DNA of 64,000 bases from CAG-390 sp045543615 (GTDB lineage: Bacteria > Bacillota > Clostridia > Oscillospirales > CAG-272). The notes under the pieces were generated by a model. The model made no database searches and was not told the DNA's origin. It worked only from the letters and a program-made list of their open reading frames with translations. The stretch is taken from positions 5,990 to 69,989 of the forward strand of contig JAZPXL010000053.1 of assembly GCA_045543615.1 (NCBI GenBank), read 5' to 3'. Made by a program: the position numbers and the translations under genes. Below, in pieces: positions 50,806 through 59,564 of this stretch (the first letter of the stretch is position 1; every line of letters begins with the position of its first letter).

Positions 50806-52128
50806 TTAAAGCTTATCGAGATATTCCTTTACTCTTCCACGGGCAATAATGCCGTAGAGAAGCGAGATGACAAAGGCTTGAACGAGGCAAACCACAAGCT
50901 CCTCAGCAACACGTGGAACATAGAGCACCCAGAACGCACGCCCTGCATAATTTGCAAGCACCTCCTTTAAAATGAAGGTGTTTATCGTTGTCACCACAAG
51001 TCCCGAGATCGTGGCACAAGCAGCTATGCGCACATAGGCAACCGAGCGAAAGCTTGTGCCCAACGCAGCTTCTTCATCCGTCTTCTTCTTTTTCTTGAAA
51101 AGAGCCGAAACATAGGGATAAACAATCGAAATGAGCATTATAACGACGCCCAGTGCACCTGCAATAAGCAGTCCACAGCCGACAAGGTTTATGTTGGATG
51201 CGAGATATTTACGGTAATTGTCGCCACTCTTGAATTTCACGCCACCTTCCTCAAGGCTGTCGCCCGAAAGCTCAAGTGCGTGCTTTTCTATTTCCTCTAC
51301 AAGAGTAAAGCTTATAGAATTTTTCTTTGCAAAATCGTGTGCGGCACTACCTTCTGTGCAAATTATTGTCAAATGCGTTGTATCACTTTCACCGAACACA
51401 CCTGCCGCTATGGTCTTGTAATTGTTCGGGATCGTCAGCGTTCCACGGCATCCCTCAAGCACGCCATCATTCAGCTTTGATGACAGAGAAACCTCGCATC
51501 CGTCAACTGTAAGCGAGCTTGGCAGAATGACGTTCTCGCCGCCCGCCTCCGTCATAGTCAGGGTGTCCTTGTTGTATTGTGTAAGTCCGACAGCCATATC
51601 GGAGAGAGGAGACAGCTCCATCTCCATAATCTCTGCCTTCGTGGGCAGCTCGCTCTGAACTGCTACAAGAGAGTCAATTACTCCATCGGATGCAAGAGCA
51701 GCAGTTGTCACACCACCAAAAGCACCGACTATGAGGAAGAGTGCCGCCAGAAGTGCTCTCGTTCTGATTGACGCCTTGATGTCAAGCAGCTTCCAGACAA
51801 GTCCCTTCAGCACTCCACCGAGAAAAGCTGTCAGCGTAAGCCAGGGGATATACGCTCCGTCGGGCGCAAAAAGGTAGCCTAAGAGGTCGGAAAGACCCGA
51901 TGCAAGTCCTCCCCAGATAGGCCCACAGAGGATTGCAGGAAAAAACGTGAAAATTCCCGACATTCCAACCCTGATTCCCGATCCGGGAATTGTCAGCGCA
52001 AGGTTCGTAAAAACCTTGAGCATTACTGCTGATGCAGTAAAAAGTGCAGTCAGCGTCATTTTGCGCAAAAAGCTCTTGCGCCGGTTTCGTGAAGACGAAA
52101 CGCTTGTTTTCTTCTTTTCTTTTGACAA
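50806..52128 (-). CDS. FolT-like ECF transporter S component with LRR insertion
   Basis: 440 residues starting at TTG 52128 (GGGAGG 8 bases before). Residues 25-150 are a folate-type S component: KVFTNLALTIP, RVGMSGIFTFFPAILCGPIW, and LFAPDGAYIPWLTLTAF, the FPTGAYFPGFTLSA-like FolT signature. After the fourth membrane span a ~150-residue outside domain is inserted; it ends in NNYKTIAAGVFGESDTTHLT and EGSAAHDFAKKNSI, the capping repeat of BspA-type LRR proteins. Three further spans follow (about 325-350, 380-400, 410-435). Binds folate for a group II ECF transporter whose EcfAA'T are not in the window. A probable THF riboswitch lies upstream. Confidence 0.85.
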   Translation of the reverse strand: MSKEKKKTSVSSSRNRRKSFLRKMTLTALFTASAVMLKVFTNLALTIPGSGIRVGMSGIFTFFPAILCGPIWGGLASGLSDLLGYLFAPDGAYIPWLTLTAFLGGVLKGLVWKLLDIKASIRTRALLAALFLIVGAFGGVTTAALASDGVIDSLVAVQSELPTKAEIMEMELSPLSDMAVGLTQYNKDTLTMTEAGGENVILPSSLTVDGCEVSLSSKLNDGVLEGCRGTLTIPNNYKTIAAGVFGESDTTHLTIICTEGSAAHDFAKKNSISFTLVEEIEKHALELSGDSLEEGGVKFKSGDNYRKYLASNINLVGCGLLIAGALGVVIMLISIVYPYVSALFKKKKKTDEEAALGTSFRSVAYVRIAACATISGLVVTTINTFILKEVLANYAGRAFWVLYVPRVAEELVVCLVQAFVISLLYGIIARGRVKEYLDKL

Positions 52129-52189
52129 AACAAAAACCTCCCTTCGCAAACAGATGGTCTGTGCGGCGGGAAGCAATATGCCCGTTGCA

Positions 52190-52282
52190 ACAGCGGGATG
52201 CGGAAAACAATGCGTGTGTGCTCACTGCAAGCTACGGCAACTCCCCGTCCGTAACAGCTTTACACATTGTCTCCTACTCTGT
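52190..52282 (-). ncRNA. Probable tetrahydrofolate (THF-I) riboswitch
   Basis: On the - strand: ACAG...GTAGGAG, P2 arm ACAATG closing with CAUUGU, a P3 hairpin TACGG / CCGTA whose loop holds GGGGAG, and a downstream CCGCATCCC that can pair with the loop (GGGA/UCCC) as the THF pseudoknot does; P1 closes ACAG/CUGU. THF riboswitches are known to control folT in Clostridia, and the gene behind it is FolT-like. A following CCCG ... CGGG hairpin and the GGGAGG ribosome site could be the expression platform. Assigned by eye, not by a covariance model. Confidence 0.55.
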
Positions 52283-52295
52283 TTACAGTGATATA

Positions 52296-52324
52296 ATAAT
52301 ATCACATTTTTCCTTTTTTTGCAA
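52296..52324 (-). promoter_or_regulatory. Promoter of the riboswitch-FolT transcript
   Basis: TTGCAA, 17-base spacer, TATTAT on the - strand; start point falls ~5 bases before the riboswitch. Confidence 0.65.
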
Positions 52325-52383
52325 TAGCAAATGCTTCAAAATTCGCTTTTTAAAACAGCCTTATTCTCGTTATATATGACAAA

Positions 52384-52418
52384 AAGCCGTCGCACCAAAT
52401 CTTTGGTGCGACGGCAGG
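52384..52418 (-). terminator. Terminator of the capsid/packaging module
   Basis: GCCGTCGCACCAAA / TTTGGTGCGACGGC, 2-base loop, TTTTT on the - strand. Marks the end of the phage-type operon after the connector gene. Confidence 0.9.
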
Positions 52419-52439
52419 GATTATTTGCCCGACAAGTCC

Positions 52440-52832
52440 TTAATATGTATGATATTTCTGTACAGTTGACGACTTGACATAAGGGATCTCGCAGGAGATC
52501 GTTGCAAGCGCATCACACCACATATCAAACAACTTTTCGTAAAGCTCTCTGTTCTCATCGAGAATGAGCATCGCCGCCATATAATATGCGGCGGCAGGAG
52601 CAAAACGGTCTGAGAGTGGAAAGGTGCTGTCGAGCTTCAGCGTAAGTCCGTCGAACACCTCGCCATCTGCGTCACCAAACGCTCTGCGATACTGTGAGTC
52701 AAGCACCCTTGCTTCACGGCAAAGTGCGGCGGCTATGTATGGAGCACGCTCCTCAAATTCACCCTCGGCGCAGCTGCCGGCGTTCTCACCAAGCATACGC
52801 AGTGCGCAATCGTATATCGAACGGACGGTCAT
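52440..52832 (-). CDS. Phage head-tail connector-like protein
   Basis: 130 residues (ATG 52832; the ATG three bases before is equally possible, GGAGG upstream). All-helical: SIYDCALRMLGE, APYIAAALCREARVLDSQYRR, FAPAAAYYMAAMLIL. Shape, length and position directly after the capsid gene fit gp6/gp4-type head completion proteins, which sit below the portal. Last gene of the module; no tail gene follows. Confidence 0.6.
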   Translation of the reverse strand: MTVRSIYDCALRMLGENAGSCAEGEFEERAPYIAAALCREARVLDSQYRRAFGDADGEVFDGLTLKLDSTFPLSDRFAPAAAYYMAAMLILDENRELYEKLFDMWCDALATISCEIPYVKSSTVQKYHTY

Positions 52833-52843
52833 CATCTGCCTCC

Positions 52844-53665
52844 TTATGCGGCGGGTGTGAGGTCGAGAAGTACCATTTCAGAGGGATATATAACCTCTGC
52901 ACCGTAAAGGTGAAGTCCCTTGACGGCATCGGCAAATCTCTTCTCAGGACGGTATGCGTCAATTTCGCTCAGCTGCTCTGCGAATGCAATAGCACGCTTG
53001 GAGCGAGCCAGACATTTGTGAGCACCACCCTCAACAACGATGTTGTTGGATACGAATACCTGACAGCCTGCTACGTGACCGATACAGCCTGTTTCAAGTG
53101 CAGTATCTGTGTTGGAGATGTTCAGCTTGCCCTTGAGGATGAGCGCAGCAATAGCAGGAGATACCTCGATTACAATGTCACCGGGATCGCCAACATTGTT
53201 TTCGAGAAGCTTTGTGCGTGCATCAATGATGTCATCAAGAATACTATCTGCGCTTGCGCTTGTGTCCTCAATGACGGAACCTGCGTTGTCATAAAGCTCA
53301 TAGATAAATCTGTCAGCTGTGTTTGCAAGTGCGCTTGCAGCGTTCTTTACGGCAGCATCCATAAGCTTGGGATTGCTCTGTGCTCGGTCGATATCGTCGA
53401 TCTGGAAGTTGAACGCCTTCGCCTCGCTGATGATAAGTGTCTTTACGTTGTCGGTAAGCTCCTGTGCGGCAGATGCGAAATCGGTGTTCTTTGTGTAGTC
53501 AAAGACGTTGATAGCACCAACGCCACAGATCTTTACACGGTCACCTCTTGTGCGAATGTCGCCCTCGAATTCACGGTTGCAGTTTGCTACTGCGATGTAC
53601 TTTTTGTCAAGAGCAGTAAGAAGATTTTCGCTCCAGACGGTAGAAATAAAGTTTGTAACAGCCAT
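52844..53665 (-). CDS. Phage major capsid protein, P22-coat/Phage_capsid_4 type
   Basis: 273 residues. Opening MAVTNFISTVWSENLLTALD, then the N-terminal strand region REFEGDIRTRGDRVKICGVG, INVFDYTKNTDF, and FQIDDIDRAQSNPKLMDAA, the hallmark of the HK97-fold coat family of P22-like and many siphophage relatives. C-terminal GHVAGCQVFVSNNIV and YGAEVIYPSEMVLLDL complete the P and A domains. No maturation protease gene nearby; assembly would use the separate scaffold. AAAGGAA before the ATG. Confidence 0.85.
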   Translation of the reverse strand: MAVTNFISTVWSENLLTALDKKYIAVANCNREFEGDIRTRGDRVKICGVGAINVFDYTKNTDFASAAQELTDNVKTLIISEAKAFNFQIDDIDRAQSNPKLMDAAVKNAASALANTADRFIYELYDNAGSVIEDTSASADSILDDIIDARTKLLENNVGDPGDIVIEVSPAIAALILKGKLNISNTDTALETGCIGHVAGCQVFVSNNIVVEGGAHKCLARSKRAIAFAEQLSEIDAYRPEKRFADAVKGLHLYGAEVIYPSEMVLLDLTPAA

Positions 53666-53716
53666 TTTTATTTTTCCTTTCTTTTTTTAGCTTGTTGTTT
53701 TTTGAGCATCGCTCAG

Positions 53717-54217
53717 TTATTTCCAGCTCTTCATTGAGAGCCTGATTTTCTGATAATTTTCTCTGACCTCGCTCGGTGTCATCGCTCTCACCTCGTCGGG
53801 TGAGTAGAGACTGTCATTGACATTTCCGATTTTGCCCGTGCTCATCTCTCTGCCACGACGATTTGCATTCTCTATGCGAGCTCTGCCAATCTCACGGCGG
53901 CGCATCTCAAGAGCGTATGCGGCGGCAGGTGGCACGCCCTCTGCAACTGCTTTCTCAAAGCTCTCGCTTACAAGCGAGAGGTCGCAGTCGGGATAAAGCT
54001 CGCAAAGCTCACGCCAGCCACGTGCGCTTCTCTTCTCCCTCTCCTCGCTCTCGGCAAGTCGACGGCGCAAAAGCTCAAGCTCACGCATAACCTCATCGCT
54101 CTCGCTCTCGCCCCTCTCGCTCTCGTCCCCTGCCTCATCCAAAAGCTCGGTAAGCTCCTCGCTCTCGTCCGAAGCTAAGCACTCAAGCTCATCAAAGCTC
54201 TTTTCGCTTTCATTCAT
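53717..54217 (-). CDS. Phage scaffolding-protein candidate
   Basis: 166 residues from ATG 54217, inside the end of the portal gene (ATGAA.TGA overlap). First 45 residues very acidic (Glu/Asp/Ser), then a coiled coil MRELELLRRRLAESEEREKR, then a helical SLVSESFEKAVAEGVPPAAAYALEMRRREIG stretch and basic C-terminus. This is the composition and position (between portal and coat) of internal scaffolding proteins. Identity rests on position and composition only. Confidence 0.65.
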   Translation of the reverse strand: MNESEKSFDELECLASDESEELTELLDEAGDESERGESESDEVMRELELLRRRLAESEEREKRSARGWRELCELYPDCDLSLVSESFEKAVAEGVPPAAAYALEMRRREIGRARIENANRRGREMSTGKIGNVNDSLYSPDEVRAMTPSEVRENYQKIRLSMKSWK

Positions 54218-55844
54218 TCTCTTCACCTACGCTTTCGTCCACGCCTTTTGAGATAGCTGTGGAATCCTTGTTTTTTACATCGGCGTCCTCGTCCTCTATT
54301 GCGTTATCAAGCTTCTGCTCACTGCGAGCTTCAATAAGCCCCATACGATTGGGAAGAAGACCATCGGGAAGCCTTTCGAGATATTCCTTAACTGTAATGT
54401 GACCACCGTCAAGAAGCCTGTCAAGCACACTCTGCGTGCCCGATGCCGAAAATCTTGAGGAGTCGCAAATATCGATCTTCGCCCTCAAAAGAGATGAATG
54501 GAGCTTTGAGGGGTAAAGTCTGCCAAAGCCACCCTCATATCTCAGAGGTCTGCCGTCCGGGCAATATGCAAGTGTCATATCTGCCCAGATCGCCGCCATC
54601 TGCTCAAGGCAGAGATACAGCTCGCTCTGCACCCTTTGAAGCGATTGCATCGCTGATTCACGGAGTGCAAGAATAGCACTCGTGTTTGTCGGGTCAACAT
54701 TACCAAGTGCAGTATCGGTTGCGCCACTCAGCTCCTTGGTTGTGAGAATGGCATTCTCGATAAGCTCAAGATATCCACCCTCAAGCTCGCCCGTTCCCAC
54801 TACGGTAACTGCGTCATTCAGGTTTCCTCCACCGACAGCACCGATTGCCTCGCCTACCTCATTCGTCCATTCGGGTATTCTCGTTCTGTCATATATAACC
54901 TTTGAAAATGCGCAATCGCTCATATGCTTCATCATCATCGCATACGCCCTGTTTATGTACTTTTGGTTAGCGATAAGTGCCGTCACAGGTGAGTTGCCAA
55001 AGAAGCAATTCTTTGCGTTCTGCCAGGAAAAATGCGCTATCGGATAGAGCCTGCAGGGAGTCTTGCATCTGCGAATGAGTGCATCAGCCGTTGTCTTTTC
55101 AAAGCAAACAAAGCCATCCTCCTTCCAGAACTTGATGAGGAATGTAGCTCTAGCCTCCCCGTCCTCATATTCAGGCTCATATTTCGACATCTCGCCCGAC
55201 AGCGAGCCTGCGTTATCACCACGCCCGTCGGCGTTGATGCGTGAAATATCAATCTCACTCATTCCCGATGCTCTCGCCTCGGCTCTCAGGTTTTCAACGC
55301 TGTCCCTGCCGGAAACTATGATGTATTGTTGCGATTGAATGTCGGGATTTGTGACATCGGAGGGGAAGATACAGGTGTTGTCAAGCGTGCTTGTGATGAT
55401 CTCACCCGTCCAACCACCAAGCGTCTTTGCCTCAGCATCCCACGAGCAGTAGAGCAGTCCGTCTCCACTGAGAGCTGCATCCTGAAGCAGACGGTATATA
55501 AGTCCTCTCAGGCGTGCGTGCTCCCAACGGTAAGCGGCGTTAGCTGTCAGAAGCTCAACAGCCTTCTTGACCTCTGCCATCTCGGTTTTTGTGCGCAGAA
55601 GTGGAATGTTTTCGTCACTATATGTAATTTTGATATCACCGACGGCAGCTGTGGAGGTCAGGTAGTCAACTATTCGGGAAACCACGTTGAATACAGGCTT
55701 CGGCAGATCCTCTCCACCTCTCCATTGATCTCCCCTATAAAAGCGTTCATTCTCGTTGACTCTCTCATAAAGTCCGATCTGCCTCTTGTATACCCGTCCT
55801 GCCTCATACTGTCGCCAGGTCTTTTTCTGTGATTGGGTAATCAT
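54210..55844 (-). CDS. Phage portal protein
   Basis: 544 residues from ATG 55844 (AAAGGAAAG upstream). Portal features: NERFYRGDQW at the start (about 30), PVFNVVSRIVDYLTS, RLLQDAALSGDGLLYCSWD, the wing domain around IKFWKEDGFVCFE, and the long helix/tunnel region SGATDTALGNVDPTNTSAIL into the QSELYLCLEQMAAIW helix. P22-like portals form the 12-mer DNA gate. Acidic tail (VKNKDSTAISKGVDESVGEENE-like). Reading frame intact throughout. Confidence 0.88.
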   Translation of the reverse strand: MITQSQKKTWRQYEAGRVYKRQIGLYERVNENERFYRGDQWRGGEDLPKPVFNVVSRIVDYLTSTAAVGDIKITYSDENIPLLRTKTEMAEVKKAVELLTANAAYRWEHARLRGLIYRLLQDAALSGDGLLYCSWDAEAKTLGGWTGEIITSTLDNTCIFPSDVTNPDIQSQQYIIVSGRDSVENLRAEARASGMSEIDISRINADGRGDNAGSLSGEMSKYEPEYEDGEARATFLIKFWKEDGFVCFEKTTADALIRRCKTPCRLYPIAHFSWQNAKNCFFGNSPVTALIANQKYINRAYAMMMKHMSDCAFSKVIYDRTRIPEWTNEVGEAIGAVGGGNLNDAVTVVGTGELEGGYLELIENAILTTKELSGATDTALGNVDPTNTSAILALRESAMQSLQRVQSELYLCLEQMAAIWADMTLAYCPDGRPLRYEGGFGRLYPSKLHSSLLRAKIDICDSSRFSASGTQSVLDRLLDGGHITVKEYLERLPDGLLPNRMGLIEARSEQKLDNAIEDEDADVKNKDSTAISKGVDESVGEENE

Positions 55845-55857
55845 TTTCTTTCCTTTC

Positions 55858-57603
55858 TTATTTTGCTCCAAGGGCTATGCCGTGAACAACTGTGGGGGCG
55901 TGACTCTCAATCGTAAAGGTAAGCGTGTGAAACCTGCAAAGCGTTATCCTGTCCGAATATGTGCGCCTGCCATCCCCCGAAAGAGTCAGCACGCGCCTCT
56001 CGCCGGAGTCGCTCTCAAGTGTCAGCTTAACCTCTCCACCACCAACCGTTGCGTCAAGCGCATAAGATACTCTTCTCTTTTTCTGCGTTGGTGTACCGAA
56101 ATCGAGCCTGTGCGAGATGGAGGACGCTATAATTTCGCTGTCCTCGGTGGTGTCGCTGTCAACTCCACTCTCCTCGTCAAAGATATAGAGCGTCTCTCCT
56201 CTGCCAAAGCCCACAGAGCCACCATACAGAAAGAAGTATTCGGGATACACGCCACTGTAACATCTCCAGGCACGCATTTTGTCATTGTAAATAAGCACTC
56301 GCCCACTCTCGTCCTCAACATCAGCTATCCAGATTTCGTTTCTGACAGGACAGCTTATCATAATAAGCTGTCCGTCATCACGGGGCAAATAGCTTTTTAT
56401 TGGATCGGAGATGAGAGTTGCACTGCACTCATCACGCACGCCACTCGCTGAATGCCAACGCCAAAGCTCTCCACCGTAATATGTTACCGGATCGTTACCA
56501 CAGGTAGGTGCGCAGTCCGAGATATCACTTCCGATGCCCGAATTGAGCACAATAATGTCAGGAGTAAGTACGTCTCTGTCACCCTCCCGACCGTTCCAAT
56601 CAAGGCATCTTGCGTCCTTATCCGTAAATAGAATATATCTTCCGAAATGTGGGGAGATAGCCTTGATCTTGTGTCGGCTGTTGCTGATGTTTACCCTTGC
56701 GTTTTGCGGAAAATACAACTCGCCGACGTCGCTGTACGCTCTCTTCGCCTCAACCGTGGAATACTCATCCGTGGGAGATGAGAACATCATCTCTCCGTCA
56801 TAAATGCCACCGTAAAATCCAAGTCTGTATCCGCCTCCTCCAACACAGGAAAGAACCCTTGTGGAAGACGTAAGCCTATTTCTTTGCGAAACGTTTCTTG
56901 CAAGAGTCAGCCAAAGTGTAAGGTTTTTGCTGTACGGCAGTTCAAGACAGCTTGCGCTCATTCCGTCCTCGGATATTTCAAAGCCGTAATCCTCCACGTC
57001 AACCACCTCACCTGCACATTCCACACGGTCGATGGATGCAACCTTGACGCCAAAGCTTACCGTGGTGTTATCAACCGTTGTCCTGTAATTAATCATTATG
57101 TGATCGGAGAGATAGTTGATGCTCTCGTTGATCTCGCCTCTTAATTCACAGTCCCAACCCTTTCCGTAAAGAGGAACATAGCCACTGACAGGGGTCATTT
57201 CGTCATTTTCATCAATGGAATAAAGCTCCTCTCCGTCAAGGACGTAAAGCTTGTCACCAAGCCAGAATATCGCACCCTCGCCCTCAGCAGTTCCAACCCT
57301 TCCGATAAGCGAGACGGACGGCTTGTGTCCGTGAACGGCATATACCTCGCTTCCAAGCAGGCAGTAGAGAGACGGCTGACCGTCCACGTCTCCCTGCCAG
57401 ATGGCACGGGGCTTTGACGAAAGAGTCTTAAGCACCCTGAAGCCTGATCTGATACAAAGTGAGCCGTCAGGGAGAATGTCGAAATTATCAAGAGCACACA
57501 GCTCGTTTCCACTCTCTCCCTCGGCGCATTCGTTCATTCCACCAAAGCCGTAGGCAAAGCTCGTCTCTTTCTTGTATTGCGCCCCATTAGTTTTGAATGT
57601 CAT
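55858..57603 (-). CDS. Phage structural protein, beta-propeller-like
   Basis: 581 residues from ATG 57603 (AAAGGAAA upstream). Almost entirely beta: repeated blade-like segments such as RAIWQGDVDGQPSLYCLLG, EGAIFWLGDKLYVLDGEEL, HFGRYILFTDKDARCLDW, YYGGELWRWHSA, VRNEIWIADVEDE and GGSVGFGRGETLYIFDEES, then a C-terminal beta-sandwich (SHRLDFGTPTQKKRRVSYAL). It sits between the large terminase and the portal. P22 gp10-type head-completion/hub proteins are propellers, so a portal plug or receptor-contact role is possible; not recognised with certainty. Confidence 0.6.
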   Translation of the reverse strand: MTFKTNGAQYKKETSFAYGFGGMNECAEGESGNELCALDNFDILPDGSLCIRSGFRVLKTLSSKPRAIWQGDVDGQPSLYCLLGSEVYAVHGHKPSVSLIGRVGTAEGEGAIFWLGDKLYVLDGEELYSIDENDEMTPVSGYVPLYGKGWDCELRGEINESINYLSDHIMINYRTTVDNTTVSFGVKVASIDRVECAGEVVDVEDYGFEISEDGMSASCLELPYSKNLTLWLTLARNVSQRNRLTSSTRVLSCVGGGGYRLGFYGGIYDGEMMFSSPTDEYSTVEAKRAYSDVGELYFPQNARVNISNSRHKIKAISPHFGRYILFTDKDARCLDWNGREGDRDVLTPDIIVLNSGIGSDISDCAPTCGNDPVTYYGGELWRWHSASGVRDECSATLISDPIKSYLPRDDGQLIMISCPVRNEIWIADVEDESGRVLIYNDKMRAWRCYSGVYPEYFFLYGGSVGFGRGETLYIFDEESGVDSDTTEDSEIIASSISHRLDFGTPTQKKRRVSYALDATVGGGEVKLTLESDSGERRVLTLSGDGRRTYSDRITLCRFHTLTFTIESHAPTVVHGIALGAK

Positions 57604-57651
57604 AACTGTTTCCTTTCTTTTTTCGTTACCATTCCCCGGCACAGACGATGA

Positions 57652-58989
57652 CTAATATTCGGGGAATGAACGACGTTTTCTAAATCTAAACTCTCCGTAT
57701 CCACTACTTCCCTCCGGCACAAATCTGCTCATAAGAGCATACCTGAGTGCCTCGGGAGAATGCGTTACGGAATGTGGCTCTCCCGATGCATCCTCAGGAT
57801 TGTTGCTGTCATAGAGCAAAGCGGGCAGGGTTCGTATCAGCTCACGGCAACGCTCGGAGATCTGAAGGCGTGCCTCGCCATTCTCTCCGATTGCTAAATA
57901 CTCCCTGACCACTCGCCAGCCGGCAACTCGTCTGTCATCGGCAGCTCTCATTGGTGGCATACCCGGACAAGCTTGCATAATCTCAAATCCACTCCGTCCA
58001 CTGTCCTGCCTGCGATTCCAGAGGTCAGGGGATGCAACGGCATAATCTACATCATATCCTCTGCAGAGAGACGCAAGCTTCTCAGCCGCCGCACCGAGCG
58101 TAAGTCCGGGTGCGCAGAACTCATCAGCTACATAAACCTGTCCGTCTCCATAGGCAATACAGATATAAGCGGCGAGCATATCAAAGCCGTAGTCAAATGC
58201 AAGCACCGTTTGTTTGCTCTTTGGGATGGCTTTTTCTTTGCAAACGTGGCGCGATACATCAAACTCGCTGAAAAATTGCCCCTCGAATATATCCCATTTG
58301 CCATATAGCCAGGCATCACGAAGTCTTGGCGGCAGGCTTTTGAGCCGTTCTACATAGTCAGGATCAAACCTTGAGAGCGCATCGTTGTCAAATACTGTCG
58401 CAGGTATAAAAGCATAATCGTCGCTCTTCTCTCCGTCACGATATTCTCTGTCGACAAATAGCCTTTTTACCCAAGCGTGACCTATACCACCGGGGTTACA
58501 CGTGAGATAAAACCTCTTCGGAGCATCCGTAGCACCTCGCAGACAGGCCTTGAAAATCGAAAACTGATATTCGCTCAGCTGCGTTGCCTCGTCGATGGCT
58601 ATTACATCATACTCCTGACCCTGATACCTCAGCGTGTCCCTGTCCGATGAGCAATATCCAAGTGCAATACTGCTTCCATTCGGAAAACACAGGGTTTTGT
58701 CACGCTCGCTGTACTCAACAAGCTCGCCGTACTCTGCAAGCATTGGGCGCAGATGATTTGCTTTAAGCTCGGGAAGACTGCGCCTGACAAGCAAAGCCCG
58801 AAGACCCCCATACCTGAGACACATAAGCACAAGCTTGCGTCTGAGTGCCCACGATTTTCCACCACCTCTCGCACCTCCGTATGCCACGAATTTGGTGTGA
58901 GTGGCAAAGAAGACCTTCTGCCTTTCGTTTGGCTCTCCGGGTATGTGAAGTACCCGTCTCTCGCCGTCATTCGCCGTCTGTGTATGCAT
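57652..58989 (-). CDS. Phage large terminase
   Basis: 445 residues from ATG 58989, 23 bases inside the small terminase gene. ATPase half: Walker A GGARGGGKS at 38-46, Walker B VIAIDEA with D133/E134, coupling motif YLTCNP. Nuclease half: AFDYG (D266), ASPDLW (D322) and HSPEALRYALM near 410, the three acidic ligands of the RNase H-like nuclease. All catalytic residues are kept, so DNA packaging activity is predicted. TerL of the headful-packaging, P22/Sf6-like sort. Confidence 0.92.
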   Translation of the reverse strand: MHTQTANDGERRVLHIPGEPNERQKVFFATHTKFVAYGGARGGGKSWALRRKLVLMCLRYGGLRALLVRRSLPELKANHLRPMLAEYGELVEYSERDKTLCFPNGSSIALGYCSSDRDTLRYQGQEYDVIAIDEATQLSEYQFSIFKACLRGATDAPKRFYLTCNPGGIGHAWVKRLFVDREYRDGEKSDDYAFIPATVFDNDALSRFDPDYVERLKSLPPRLRDAWLYGKWDIFEGQFFSEFDVSRHVCKEKAIPKSKQTVLAFDYGFDMLAAYICIAYGDGQVYVADEFCAPGLTLGAAAEKLASLCRGYDVDYAVASPDLWNRRQDSGRSGFEIMQACPGMPPMRAADDRRVAGWRVVREYLAIGENGEARLQISERCRELIRTLPALLYDSNNPEDASGEPHSVTHSPEALRYALMSRFVPEGSSGYGEFRFRKRRSFPEY

Positions 58990-59380
58990 CGTGGTCAAAC
59001 ACCAGCCTCAGCTGCCCCGTATCAGCAACGCTGCCACCCCTCGTCTCTCCGTCATATCCAAGCCTCAGCTTTAGATAGACCGAGAGTATTGATGGCGACA
59101 TCACCGAATTGAATGCCTCATCCTCAAACACTGCACAAAGCGTGCTGTATGTCACAGGATCCGTCTTTGCAAGGGTGTCGAAATCATCGACACCAACGCC
59201 GATATATCGGCAAAATCCCGCAACATTGGGGATTCGTCCGTCCTTCTTGCCCCTGCCCCTCATCTCCTCTCCTCCCCGACATTCGTCGATATAGGAGGAC
59301 AGAAGCTCACATAGCTCCTCGCCCTGTGCGATGCGCTCAAGCCTGTTTTTTATCTCGGAGCAGGACTTTGGATCGATCAT
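58967..59380 (-). CDS. Phage small terminase-like protein
   Basis: 137 residues, ATG with GAGGAC upstream. The middle IPNVAGFCRYIGVGVDDFDTL is a helix-turn-helix followed by SVMSPSILSVYLKLRLGY, which resembles gp3-type DNA-packaging small subunits that recognise the pac site. First gene of the module. No promoter could be fixed with confidence; the region 59381-59500 is shared with the divergent phosphopantetheinyl transferase gene. Confidence 0.75.
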   Translation of the reverse strand: MIDPKSCSEIKNRLERIAQGEELCELLSSYIDECRGGEEMRGRGKKDGRIPNVAGFCRYIGVGVDDFDTLAKTDPVTYSTLCAVFEDEAFNSVMSPSILSVYLKLRLGYDGETRGGSVADTGQLRLVFDHDAYTDGE

Positions 59381-59499
59381 TTCTCTGTATGTCCTCGCTT
59401 TCCCGTCTGTGCTGTTTAGATTTTATCGCAGATAATAGTCTCACTTTGCTACCATAAGTCACGCATAGTCTCAAAAACTTTTGTTTTTTTGTTTTTTTC

Positions 59500-59528
59500 T
59501 TGCTTTTTTCCTGCCTTTAGGCTATAAT
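59500..59528 (+). promoter_or_regulatory. Promoter of the phosphopantetheinyl transferase gene
   Basis: TTGCTT, 17-base spacer, TATAAT (59523-59528). Confidence 0.7.
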
Positions 59529-59564
59529 ATTGGTAACGAACACAAAAACAAAAAGGAGAGACGG

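Noticed and set aside
52694..53737. Open frame of 347 codons on + through the capsid gene
   Set aside because: Cys-rich shadow of the coat gene's codon pattern; no start signals.
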